64,000 nt of DNA from NCBI GenBank assembly GCA_016791115.1, contig JAEUNL010000046.1:1-64000 (forward strand), in the 5' to 3' direction. The notes under the pieces were generated by a model. The model did no database searches and was not told the origin of the DNA. It worked only from the letters and a program-made list of their open reading frames with translations. Of the stretch, positions 55,776-64,000 are shown in pieces. The translations under genes and the position numbers were made by a program. The stretch comes from Rhodocyclaceae bacterium. GTDB taxonomy: Bacteria; Pseudomonadota; Gammaproteobacteria; Burkholderiales; Rhodocyclaceae. How positions within the stretch are numbered: position 1 is the first letter of the stretch; each line of letters opens with the position of its first letter.

Positions 55776-57113
55776 ATGTCGTGGAACAGCAAGGTCATCT
55801 GGTCAGAGGGAATGTTTCTGCAGCCGCAGCATCTGCAGCAACACGATCGGTACATCGAAAAACTGCTCGAGGGCCGCACCCGGCCGATCGCCGCCTACGG
55901 ATGGGGCTTCTCGGCGCTGGTGCTCGACGAGGCCGCGCTGGCACTCGGCAAGGTGGCCATTTCGTCGGCACGCGGCATCTTTCCCGACGGCACGCCATTC
56001 GACTTTCCCGCTGATAACGCCGCGCCGCTGGCCTTCGACTTTCCGGCCGACGCCAAGGACGAAGTTGTCGTGCTGGCATTGCCCCTGCGGCGAGACGGCA
56101 GCCTGGAAGCGGATCTGGCGGGCGATGATCCGTCCGCATTGACGCGCTACGCGACCAGCGAGTTCGACGTCATGGACAACACGCTGGCGAGCGCGCAGGC
56201 GGCGCTGGTGCAGGTCGGCGATCTGCGCATGAAGCTCATGCTCAAGCGCGACATCACCGACGCATATGCAACGCTCAACGTGGTGCGTGCCGTGGAGCGC
56301 CGCGCCGATAACCAGCTGGTGCTCGACAAGGCATACATCGGGCCGACGCTGGCCTCGGGCGAGAACGGCATATTGGCCGGCTACGTGCGTGAAATCCACG
56401 GCCTGCTGCACCAGCGCGGCGAAGCGCTCGGCCATCGCCTGTCGCAACCCGGTCGCGGCGGCGTGGCCGAGATCGCCGATTTCCTGCTGCTGCAGACGGT
56501 GAACCGCCACGAGCCCGCTTTCAAGCACCTGGGCGAAATCTCGGTGCTCCACCCGCGCGAGCTTTTCGGTGTCTGCGTCATGCTGGCGGGCGAGTTGTGC
56601 ACCTTTTCGCGCGAATCGCGCCGGCCCCCGGATTATCCCGAATACATCCACGACGAACCGCACCTGAGTTTCGGCCCGGTGATGGCCGACCTGCGCCGTT
56701 CGCTGTCGATGGTGCTGGAGCAGACTGCCATTGCGATCGAATTGCAGGATCGCAAGTACGGTGTCCGGGTGGCGATCATTCCCGACGCGGAATTGCTGCG
56801 CAGCGCCGCCTTTGTGCTGGCGGTCAACGCCCAGATGCCGGTCGACGCGCTGCGCGTGCGCTTCCCGACGCAAGTGAAGCTCGGGCCGGTCGAGCGCCTG
56901 CGCGACCTGGTGAACCTGCAATTGCCGGGCATCGTGCTGCGCGCGCTGCCGGTGGCGCCGCGGCAGATTCCGTACCACTCCGGTTTCACCTATTTCGAGC
57001 TCGAGCGCGGCAGCGAGATGTGGAAGCAGCTTCAGAACTCGGGCGGACTGGCGATGCATATCGCGGGCGAGTTTCCCGGCCTCGAACTCGAGTGCTGGGC
57101 GATCAGGGGATAA
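55776..57113 (+). CDS. tssK: Type VI secretion baseplate protein TssK
   Basis: A 445-residue cytosolic protein linking the T6SS baseplate to the membrane complex. The N-terminus MSWNSKVIWSEGMFLQPQHLQQHDRY is diagnostic. The ATG at 55776 follows AGAGGA with 5-base spacing; an in-frame ATG at 55737 would add 13 residues. It lies 56 bases after tssJ and 3 bases before tssL. Confidence 0.96.
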   Translation: MSWNSKVIWSEGMFLQPQHLQQHDRYIEKLLEGRTRPIAAYGWGFSALVLDEAALALGKVAISSARGIFPDGTPFDFPADNAAPLAFDFPADAKDEVVVLALPLRRDGSLEADLAGDDPSALTRYATSEFDVMDNTLASAQAALVQVGDLRMKLMLKRDITDAYATLNVVRAVERRADNQLVLDKAYIGPTLASGENGILAGYVREIHGLLHQRGEALGHRLSQPGRGGVAEIADFLLLQTVNRHEPAFKHLGEISVLHPRELFGVCVMLAGELCTFSRESRRPPDYPEYIHDEPHLSFGPVMADLRRSLSMVLEQTAIAIELQDRKYGVRVAIIPDAELLRSAAFVLAVNAQMPVDALRVRFPTQVKLGPVERLRDLVNLQLPGIVLRALPVAPRQIPYHSGFTYFELERGSEMWKQLQNSGGLAMHIAGEFPGLELECWAIRG

Positions 57114-57116
57114 GCA

Positions 57117-58445
57117 ATGAGCAATGACGATCCGTTCGGTTCGTTCGAATCGGACCGCACCTTCCTGATGCCCTCGCCGGGGCAGCGCGCGGCACGCGGC
57201 GCCGACCCGGCGAATCCAGCACAGCCGGCTGCCGGGGGCGACTACGGCCTGATGCAGGAGCCGCAGGTTCCTGTCGAGGCGCTGATTCCGAAGGGCGGCC
57301 TCAATCCGCTGATCACCGCCGCCAGCCCGATGCTAAACGCGGTGACGCAATTGCGGTCGTCGCTTACCCACCCCAACCCGCAGGGCCTCAAAGAAACACT
57401 TTCGCAGGGCATCCGTGCCTTCGAGGCAAAAGCCAAGGCAAGCGGCGTCGAGCCACAGAAGGTGATTGCCGCGCGCTACGTGTTGTGCACCTTCCTCGAC
57501 GAGGCGGCGGCCAGCACGCCCTGGGGCGGCTCGGGTGTATGGGGCAAGCACAGCCTGCTGGTCATGTTCCACAACGAGGCGTGGGGCGGCGAGAAGGTGT
57601 TCCAGCTGATGGCCAAGCTCGCAGAGAACCCGGGCGCCAACCGTGACCTGCTGGAACTGCTCTACGTGGTGCTGGCGCTCGGCTTCGAGGGCCGCTACCG
57701 CGTGCTCGACAACGGCCGCTCGCAGCTCGAACTGCTGCGCGAGCGCCTGCTGGTCATGCTGCGCAAGCAGCGCGGTGAGTACGAGCGTGAATTGTCGCCG
57801 CACTGGCGCGGCGTCGACGCCAAGAAGACCGTGATGTCGATGCTGCCGATGTGGGTGGTGTTCGCCGTGGTCGGCCTGCTCGCGATCGGCCTCTACCTCG
57901 GCCTGTCGATGAACCTGAACGCGAAGTCCGATCCGGTATTCGCCGAGATCCAGGCGCTGCGTGCAAAAGCGCAGACGCCACCGAAGATCGTCGCCGCGCC
58001 GGCGCCAAAACCCCGCCTGGCCGGTTTCCTCGAACCCGAGATCAAGGCCGGCCTCGTCGCGGTCGCGGATTTCGGCGACCGCAGTGTGATCACGATCCGC
58101 GGCGACGGTTTCTTCGAACCGGGCAGCGCCACGGTTGCCGACAAGGTACTGCCGCTGCTGGTACGTATCGGCGAGGCGCTCAACTCGGTGCAGGGCTCGG
58201 TACTGATCATCGGCCACACTGACAACCAGCCGATCCGCTCGGCGCGCTTCCCGTCGAACTGGCACCTTTCGCAGGACCGTGCGCTGGCAGTACAGAAACT
58301 GCTCTCGAACTCGGTCGCACCCGAGCGCATGAAGGCCGAAGGCCGCGCCGACTCCGAGCCGATCGCCAACAACGCGACGCCCGCGGACCGGGCCAAGAAC
58401 CGCCGCGTCGAAATCACGCTGTTCGTAGCCAAGCCGGGCACCTGA
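57117..58445 (+). CDS. tssL: Type VI secretion membrane protein TssL (DotU) with OmpA domain
   Basis: A 442-residue inner-membrane protein. A Pro-rich N-terminal tail is followed by the cytosolic DotU/IcmH domain (about 60-240; LRSSLTHPNPQGLKETLSQGIRAFEAKA, VLCTFLDEAAASTPWGG), one TM helix (about 243-265, MLPMWVVFAVVGLLAIGLYLG) and a C-terminal OmpA-like peptidoglycan-binding domain (about 320-440; GHTDNQPIRSARFPSNWHLSQDRA). Peptidoglycan-binding TssL variants of this form anchor the complex to the wall. It is 3 bases after tssK. Confidence 0.96.
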   Translation: MSNDDPFGSFESDRTFLMPSPGQRAARGADPANPAQPAAGGDYGLMQEPQVPVEALIPKGGLNPLITAASPMLNAVTQLRSSLTHPNPQGLKETLSQGIRAFEAKAKASGVEPQKVIAARYVLCTFLDEAAASTPWGGSGVWGKHSLLVMFHNEAWGGEKVFQLMAKLAENPGANRDLLELLYVVLALGFEGRYRVLDNGRSQLELLRERLLVMLRKQRGEYERELSPHWRGVDAKKTVMSMLPMWVVFAVVGLLAIGLYLGLSMNLNAKSDPVFAEIQALRAKAQTPPKIVAAPAPKPRLAGFLEPEIKAGLVAVADFGDRSVITIRGDGFFEPGSATVADKVLPLLVRIGEALNSVQGSVLIIGHTDNQPIRSARFPSNWHLSQDRALAVQKLLSNSVAPERMKAEGRADSEPIANNATPADRAKNRRVEITLFVAKPGT

Positions 58446-58464
58446 CCGAGACGGATCGACAAAA

Positions 58465-61400
58465 ATGCTGAGACGGATCTTTCGAGTCTTCATCCACCCG
58501 CTGACGCTGGCCATCGTCGGCCTGCTTGCGCTTTCGCTGATCATCTGGTTCGTCGGGCCGCTGATTTCGATCGGCACCTTGCGCCCGCTCGAATCCGAGA
58601 CCGTGCGCTGGATCCTGATCGGCCTCATCCTCCTTGCCTGGCTCGCCAAGAAGGCGTGGTCGTGGTTCGCCGCCCGGCGCACCAACGCGCAACTGGTCGA
58701 CGGCCTGCTCAAGAGCGCGCCCGAACAGGTAGTGGCCGGCCCGTCGGCATCGGAAGAAGAGGTCGCTGCGCTCAACAAGCGTTTCGAAGAGGCGATCAGC
58801 GTGCTGAAGAAGGTGCGCATGTCCGCTTCGGGCAAGAAGCCCGGCCTGTCGGACATGGTCTCGCTGACCGGGCGCCAGTTCCTCTACCAACTGCCGTGGT
58901 ACATCTTCATCGGGGCGCCAGGTTCCGGCAAGACGACGGCACTGATCAACTCCGGACTGCAATTCCCGCTCGCAGAAAAGTTCGGCACCGCGTCGATCAA
59001 GGGTGTCGGCGGCACGCGCAATTGCGACTGGTGGTTCACCGACGAGGCGGTGCTGCTCGACACCGCCGGCCGCTACACCACGCAGGAGTCGGACCGCGAG
59101 GTCGACAGCGCAGCCTGGAAAGGCTTCCTGCAACTGCTCAAGAGGGCGCGTCCGCGCCGCCCGATCAATGGCGTCATGCTGACCGTCAGCGTTTCGGATC
59201 TTTTGCAGCAATCGCCGCAGGAGCGCGAGACACACGCTGCTGCCGTGCGCGCGCGACTGCAGGAACTGCACGAACACCTGCAGATCCGCTTCCCGATCTA
59301 CGTGCTGGTCACCAAGTGTGACCTGCTCGCCGGCTTCATGGAATTCTTCGGCGAACTCGGCAAAGAAGACCGCGCGCAGGTCTGGGGCGTGACATTCCCG
59401 CACAGCGAGGATCCCAAGGCCGCACCGCTCGGCGCGTTCGGCAACGAATTCGAGTTGCTGGAGCAGCGCCTGCTCGACCGCCTGATGGATCGCATGCAGG
59501 CGGAGCGTGATCCGCAGCAGCGTGCGCAGACTTTCACCTTCCCGCAGCAGTTCGCCACGCTGCGTCCGGTGCTGGCCGAATACCTGGAACGCGTATTCGC
59601 GGCTTCGAAATACGAGGAGGCACCGCTGATCCGCGGCGTCTATTTCACCAGCGGTACGCAGGAAGGAAGCCCGATCGATCGCGTCATGGGCACGCTGGCG
59701 CGCGCCTTCGGGCTCGAGCGCAAGGTCGTGCCGCCCCAGGCGGCGAGCGGGCGCAGCTACTTCCTCACCAGCCTGCTGCACCACGTGGTATTCGAAGAGC
59801 GTGGGCTCGCCGGCATCAACCTGCGCTGGGAACGCAAGCGCACGCTGCTGCAGTGGGCGGCTTATGCCACCGCAGCCCTGCTGCTGGTGGGCAGCAGCGC
59901 CGCCTGGTTCATCAGCTACTCACGCAACAAGTCTTACGTGGCCGAAGTCGATGCACGCCTGCCCGAAGCGCGCAAGCAGCTCGAATCGCTGCCGGTCACC
60001 ACCTCGACCGACGTGCTCGGGCTGATGCCGATTCTGGATTCGGTGCGGCAGATCGCCGTGACACCCGACATTGCCAACGGCACGCCGCTGTCGATGGGTT
60101 TTGGCATGTTCCAGGGCGACAAACTCTCTGCAGCGGCGGAGCAATCCTATCGCCGGCTGCTGCAGGACGTGCTGCTCGCCCGCGTGTCCCTGCGTGTGGA
60201 GGAGCAACTGCGCAGCGCCAACGCCAACAACCTCGAATTCTCTTACGAGGCGCTCAAGGCCTACCTGATGCTGAATGACCCGGCGCACTTCGACGCCGCC
60301 GCGCTGAAGGCATGGATTACCTTTGATTGGGAACGTACCCTGCCGCGCGACGCAACGCAGGAGCAGCGCAAGGCACTCGAATCGCATCTCGATGCACTGC
60401 TGGAACGCGGCGCCGTCACCAGCCCGGTGCCGGCGGATGCAAACCTCGTCGCTTCGGTACGCACCATGCTCGCCCAATACGGGCTGCCGTTGCGGGTGTA
60501 CAGCCGGCTGAAACGCCAGGGCGTCGGGGCTGACATTCCGGAATTCACCGTGGTGAAGGCAGCCGGCCCGTCGGCGCCGCTGGTATTCACCCGCGTTTCC
60601 GGCCAGCCGCTGACAAGGGGAGTGCCGGGCCTGTTCACCTACGACGGCTACTACAAGGCGTTCAAGCGTGATTCCGACAAGGTGGCGAACGAACTGGCCG
60701 ACGAGGAAGGCTGGGTGCTCGGCATCAAGGACGCCGGCATGGCCGGCAGGCTGACGGATGCCGCGTCGCGCGAGCGCCTGACCGAGGACGTGCGCCGCCT
60801 CTACCTGACCGACTACGCCAAGACCTGGGACGACTTCCTCAATGACGTCAAGCTGATCCGCCCCTCGAGCATGCAGCAGACGATCGAGGTCGCACGCATC
60901 CTTTCCGCGGTCGACAATCCTCTCTCCCCCTTCCTGCGCGCGGCCTCCCGCGAAACCACCCTGGTCAAGCCACAGGGCGAAAAGGAACTCACCGACAAGG
61001 TGAAGGACAAGCTGGAGCTCGAAGCGCGCAACCGGCTCGGCAGCATCTTCGGCACGGAAATCACGTCGAAGAATCCGGTGGCGCCGAAGGAGCCGATCGA
61101 ATACATCGTCGACAAGCGCTTCGAATCGCTGCGCCGTTACGTGACCAGTTCGGCCCAGGGGCAGCCCGCGCCGGTCGATGCAGCCATCGCCCTAGTCGGC
61201 GAACTGCACACCATGCTCAACGCGGCCGACACGGCGCTCAAGTCCAAGACTTCGCCGCCCGCCTCCGAGGTGCCCAACCGCGTCAAGGCGCAGGCGCCCG
61301 GCATGCCCGAGCCGCTGCGCTCGGTGCTGCAGAGCCTGTCGGAAACCAGTGCGCGGCTGGCCGGCGGGGCGATCGTCGCCAACACCACCGAGGCGATCGG

Positions 61401-62070
61401 CGCCCAAGTCGGCGAGTTCTGCCGCCAGGCGATTGCCGGCCGCTATCCGCTCGACCGTGCATCGACGCGCGACGCCACGCAGGACGATTTCGCCACGCTG
61501 TTCGCGCCAGGGGGGCGGATGGACGATTTCTTCCAGCGCAATCTTGCACCGCTGGTGGACACTTCTTCGCGGCCCTGGACCTTCCGCCGCATCAACGATG
61601 CACCGATCGGCGGTTCGACTGCGCTGATCCAGTTCCAGCGCGCGCAGGTGATCCGCGACGTGTTCTTCCGCAGCGGCGGGCGCACGCCCAGCCTGAAGCT
61701 CGACTTCAAACCGATCGAGATGGACGCCGCGCTGACCCAGTTCATTCTCGACGTCGACGGCCAGCTCGTGCGCTACAGCCACGGCCCTCAGGTGCCTCAG
61801 AGCGTGACTTGGCCCGGCCCGCGCGGCAGCACCCAGGTGCGGGTGCAGATCCAGCCGCCCGGCCCGAGCGGCGTCTCGGGCCTGACCACCGAAGGCCCGT
61901 GGGCGTTGTTCCGCATGTTCGACAAGGTGAATATCGACCCCACCTCGCTGCCCGAGCGCTTCATCGTCACCTTCACGGTTGACGGCCGCAAGGCGCAGTT
62001 CGAGGTCACGGCCAACAGCGTGCACAACCCGTTCCGGTTGCGCGAACTCGATCAATTCCAGTGCCCATGA
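58465..62070 (+). CDS. tssM: Type VI secretion membrane protein TssM (IcmF)
   Basis: A 1201-residue inner-membrane scaffold of T6SS. Two N-terminal TM helices (PLTLAIVGLLALSLIIWFVG; WILIGLILLAWLAKKAW), a cytosolic NTPase-like domain with Walker A GAPGSGKT (150-157) and VLLDTAGRYTTQ, a third TM at about 470 (AAYATAALLLVGSSAAWFISY), then a long periplasmic region that binds TssJ, ending in a beta domain (FDFKP-type; KAQFEVTANSVHNPF). The Walker A is complete, so ATP binding is likely. 19 bases after tssL. Confidence 0.97.
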   Translation: MLRRIFRVFIHPLTLAIVGLLALSLIIWFVGPLISIGTLRPLESETVRWILIGLILLAWLAKKAWSWFAARRTNAQLVDGLLKSAPEQVVAGPSASEEEVAALNKRFEEAISVLKKVRMSASGKKPGLSDMVSLTGRQFLYQLPWYIFIGAPGSGKTTALINSGLQFPLAEKFGTASIKGVGGTRNCDWWFTDEAVLLDTAGRYTTQESDREVDSAAWKGFLQLLKRARPRRPINGVMLTVSVSDLLQQSPQERETHAAAVRARLQELHEHLQIRFPIYVLVTKCDLLAGFMEFFGELGKEDRAQVWGVTFPHSEDPKAAPLGAFGNEFELLEQRLLDRLMDRMQAERDPQQRAQTFTFPQQFATLRPVLAEYLERVFAASKYEEAPLIRGVYFTSGTQEGSPIDRVMGTLARAFGLERKVVPPQAASGRSYFLTSLLHHVVFEERGLAGINLRWERKRTLLQWAAYATAALLLVGSSAAWFISYSRNKSYVAEVDARLPEARKQLESLPVTTSTDVLGLMPILDSVRQIAVTPDIANGTPLSMGFGMFQGDKLSAAAEQSYRRLLQDVLLARVSLRVEEQLRSANANNLEFSYEALKAYLMLNDPAHFDAAALKAWITFDWERTLPRDATQEQRKALESHLDALLERGAVTSPVPADANLVASVRTMLAQYGLPLRVYSRLKRQGVGADIPEFTVVKAAGPSAPLVFTRVSGQPLTRGVPGLFTYDGYYKAFKRDSDKVANELADEEGWVLGIKDAGMAGRLTDAASRERLTEDVRRLYLTDYAKTWDDFLNDVKLIRPSSMQQTIEVARILSAVDNPLSPFLRAASRETTLVKPQGEKELTDKVKDKLELEARNRLGSIFGTEITSKNPVAPKEPIEYIVDKRFESLRRYVTSSAQGQPAPVDAAIALVGELHTMLNAADTALKSKTSPPASEVPNRVKAQAPGMPEPLRSVLQSLSETSARLAGGAIVANTTEAIGAQVGEFCRQAIAGRYPLDRASTRDATQDDFATLFAPGGRMDDFFQRNLAPLVDTSSRPWTFRRINDAPIGGSTALIQFQRAQVIRDVFFRSGGRTPSLKLDFKPIEMDAALTQFILDVDGQLVRYSHGPQVPQSVTWPGPRGSTQVRVQIQPPGPSGVSGLTTEGPWALFRMFDKVNIDPTSLPERFIVTFTVDGRKAQFEVTANSVHNPFRLRELDQFQCP

Positions 62071-62089
62071 AAAATACAGGGGAGGCAGT

Positions 62090-62806
62090 GTGAACGATCG
62101 GCACGAAGGCGTTCCCGGCTGGTATGGCAAGATCGCGAGCCTCGGCGATTTTGCATCGCGCCGTCTGTCGCCCGATTTCATCTCCCGCTGGGACGGGTGG
62201 CTGCAGCAGGTAATGTCGGCTTCGCGCGGCCACCTCGGCGAAGCATGGCTCAACGCCTACCTGACCAGCCCGGTTTGGCGCTTCATCCTGTTTCCCGGCG
62301 TGTGTGGCGAATCGTCATGGGTCGGCGTGTTCATGCCGAGCGTGGACAAGGTTGGCCGTTACTTCCCGATCACCGTTGCCTGCGAAACGCCAGCCTTCGC
62401 CACTACCGAGCGCGAATTCAATGCGCTCGCCGACTGGCTCGACCGCATCGAATCGCTCGCGCTATCGACGCTCGACCGCACGCGCAGCGCGCAACAGTTC
62501 GACGACGCGCTGCTCGGGCTGCGCATGCCGTCGGCCGCGCCGCCGCGCGTGGCACTGGCACGCCAGCTCGTCGGCGTGCTGCGCAGCGACGAGGCCGCGC
62601 TGTTCACGCTGCCGTCCGACGACGAACTGGCGCAGACGCTGATGGGTGCCGGCGCGTCGGTGCTGCGCGATGCGGTACGCGGCGGCTCGCTCTGGTGGGC
62701 GCCCAGCGAACCGGGCGCGGGCGCGCCGCTGCTCGCCTGCCGCGGGCTGCCCGACGGCGCGCGCTTTACTGCTATGCTGCGCGCGGTACCGACACGGCAC
62801 GTCTGA
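62090..62806 (+). CDS. tagF: Type VI secretion regulator TagF
   Basis: A 238-residue cytosolic protein: GVPGWYGKIASLGDFASRRLSPDFISRWDGWLQ is the TagF N-terminal signature, followed by WRFILFPGVCGESSWVGVFMPSVDKVGRYFPI. TagF represses T6SS post-translationally in Pseudomonas, where it acts in the PpkA/PppA threonine-phosphorylation pathway; the next gene here is a PpkA-type kinase. The GTG at 62090 follows GGGGAGG with 4-base spacing; this is the best start. Confidence 0.93.
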   Translation: MNDRHEGVPGWYGKIASLGDFASRRLSPDFISRWDGWLQQVMSASRGHLGEAWLNAYLTSPVWRFILFPGVCGESSWVGVFMPSVDKVGRYFPITVACETPAFATTEREFNALADWLDRIESLALSTLDRTRSAQQFDDALLGLRMPSAAPPRVALARQLVGVLRSDEAALFTLPSDDELAQTLMGAGASVLRDAVRGGSLWWAPSEPGAGAPLLACRGLPDGARFTAMLRAVPTRHV

Positions 62807-62817
62807 GCCAGCCCTTC

Positions 62818-64000
62818 ATGGCCGCCCCGAACGACGAAAAGACTCTTCTCGCCAGCGACCCGAAAGCGGGCGGGAATCTGCATCTCGGGGAAAGCGACAA
62901 CGCGCTGCCGATCGGCACGCGCCTGGGCGAATTCGAACTGATCGGCCTGGTCGGCGTCGGCGGCTTCGGCATCGTCTATCTTGCCGAGGATCACTCGCTC
63001 GGTCGCCGCGTCGCGCTCAAGGAGTACATGCCGTCCTCGCTCGCGTCGCGCAGCCAGGGATCGCAGGTTAGCGTCAAGTCCGAGCGCTATGCCGAAACCT
63101 TCGAGGCCGGCCGGCGCAGCTTCGTCAATGAAGCGCGCCTGCTCGCCCAGTTCGACCACCCCTCGCTGGTCAAGGTCTACCGGTTCTGGGAGGGCAACGG
63201 CACCGCCTACATGGTGATGCCCTTCTACGAAGGCACCACGCTCAAGCAGGCGCTCAAGAAGATGAGCGCTCCGCCGGACGAAGCCTGGCTCAAGACCATG
63301 CTCGCGCCGGTGATGGATGCACTCGAGGTGATGCACAACGCGCAGGTCTATCACCGCGACATCGCGCCCGACAACATCATGTTGCTCGAGGGCGGCCGGC
63401 CTCTGTTGCTCGACTTCGGCGCGGCGCGGCGGGTCATCACCGACATGACGCAAGCGCTGACGGTGATCCTCAAGCCGGGCTATGCGCCGGTCGAACAGTA
63501 CGCCGAGATGCCCGAGATGAAGCAGGGCGCATGGACCGACATCTATGCGCTCTCGGCAGTGGTGTTCTTCGCCATCATGGGCAAGACGCCGCCCCCCTCG
63601 GTGGGCCGCATCATCAACGATTCGATGGTGCCGCTGTCGCAACAGGCCGCCGGGCGCTATTCGGAAGCCTTCCTGCGCGGCATCGACCGCGGCCTGGCGG
63701 TGAAACCGGACAAGCGGCCGCAAACCATCGCCGAACTGCGCGACCTGCTCGGCGTGCATGCCAGCGCCGCGGCGCACACCGTCACCCACGTCGGCACGCG
63801 TACACGCGCGGCTGAACCGGCGCGGTCGGCGCCGGTTGCGACAGCGGGCAGCGGCCCCAGCGCGACGCTGCTGATCGGCGGGCTGCTCGCCGTTGCAGCG
63901 GCGGTCGGCGGCGGCTATTACTACATGACACAGTCGAAGGCCGCCAAGGCAACGCTTGCCAGGACCGAAGCGCCAGCATCGACGACGACGCCCGCGCCCG
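62818..64000 (+). CDS. Type VI secretion Ser/Thr protein kinase (PpkA/Stk-type), 3' end beyond window
   Basis: The first 394 codons of a Hanks-type kinase, open at the window edge. Gly-rich loop GVGGFG (46-51), invariant Lys68 (RVALKEYMP), catalytic HRD at 179-181 (VYHRDIAPDNIMLL) and DFG at 199-201 (LLDFGAAR), with activation-loop Thr in TDMTQALTVILKPGYAPVEQY. A linker rich in Ala/Thr leads to a TM helix at about 351-371 (TLLIGGLLAVAAAVGGGYYYM), so a periplasmic domain should follow. T6SS-encoded PpkA kinases switch secretion on by phosphorylating Fha; here it lies 11 bases after tagF. Whether the C-terminal part is PpkA-like cannot be seen. Confidence 0.92.
   Translation, partial: MAAPNDEKTLLASDPKAGGNLHLGESDNALPIGTRLGEFELIGLVGVGGFGIVYLAEDHSLGRRVALKEYMPSSLASRSQGSQVSVKSERYAETFEAGRRSFVNEARLLAQFDHPSLVKVYRFWEGNGTAYMVMPFYEGTTLKQALKKMSAPPDEAWLKTMLAPVMDALEVMHNAQVYHRDIAPDNIMLLEGGRPLLLDFGAARRVITDMTQALTVILKPGYAPVEQYAEMPEMKQGAWTDIYALSAVVFFAIMGKTPPPSVGRIINDSMVPLSQQAAGRYSEAFLRGIDRGLAVKPDKRPQTIAELRDLLGVHASAAAHTVTHVGTRTRAAEPARSAPVATAGSGPSATLLIGGLLAVAAAVGGGYYYMTQSKAAKATLARTEAPASTTTPAP

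Overview
This is about 64 kb of a GC-rich bacterial chromosome (67 % or more G+C over most of its length). The gene content is betaproteobacterial and best fits the Rhodocyclales (Azoarcus, Thauera, Zoogloea and relatives). That placement is an inference from several observations: the run ybgC-tolQRAB-pal-cpoB-queE-queC followed by tRNA-Lys, the yebC/ruvCAB neighbourhood, periplasmic flavocytochrome c sulfide dehydrogenase, a YeeE/YedE-type sulfur transporter, several small c-type cytochromes and a type VI secretion cluster. Nearly all of the window looks like host chromosome. The clear exception in base composition is an AT-rich two-gene islet at about 15.5-16.85 kb.

Layout. 0-8 kb: the start of a type II secretion major pseudopilin gene (gspG), sulfide dehydrogenase fccAB, an OmpR-type response regulator, mscL, and a LysM/FecR surface protein followed directly by a CHASE2 histidine kinase. 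8-15.4 kb: transporters, LysR regulators and small redox enzymes (EamA, MFS, a haem-binding Tll0287-like protein, a PNPOx-like/GST pair, a VOC protein, a small cytochrome c). 15.5-16.85 kb: the low-GC islet, encoding a GIY-YIG-like protein and a protein with an RNase H-like acidic pattern. 16.9-27.7 kb: HerA-like ATPase, LysR, cysteine hydrolase, yebC, a PocR-PAS-PAS hybrid histidine kinase, TetR with a DUF1348 gene, GNAT, a CsgG-like lipoprotein and a UPF0145 protein. 27.7-34.6 kb: ruvC, ruvA and ruvB interleaved with a UbiA-type prenyltransferase, a HAD phosphatase, a hotdog protein and an AI-2E-type permease, in a mostly overlapping operon, then a small membrane protein and a Rossmann/SLOG-like protein. 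34.7-42.6 kb: GMC oxidoreductase and mmsA with a divergent LysR gene, a GGDEF/EAL protein, a DEDD-like exonuclease, an ABM monooxygenase and a cytochrome c lipoprotein. 42.8-52.9 kb: DUF2330 with an RnfD-like protein, the Tol-Pal operon, queuosine precursor genes and a YeeE/YedE transporter. 52.9-53.2 kb: two tRNA-Lys genes behind a textbook sigma-70 promoter. 53.3-55 kb: mltA. 55.2-64 kb: type VI secretion genes tssJ-tssK-tssL-tssM-tagF and a Ser/Thr kinase that runs off the window end.

Across scales, intergenic regions carry a dispersed repeat family with a core like CATCCATGCGCCTTGCAGGCC-type sequence, often forming hairpins, in at least seven places. Two copies (11.86 and 14.88 kb) align end to end over about 120 bases. 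No CRISPR array, insertion sequence, rRNA or phage gene was seen. The most plausible candidates for something undescribed are the low-GC nuclease-like pair and the intergenic repeat family. The LysM-FecR/CHASE2 signalling set and the DUF2330-RnfD pair are next.
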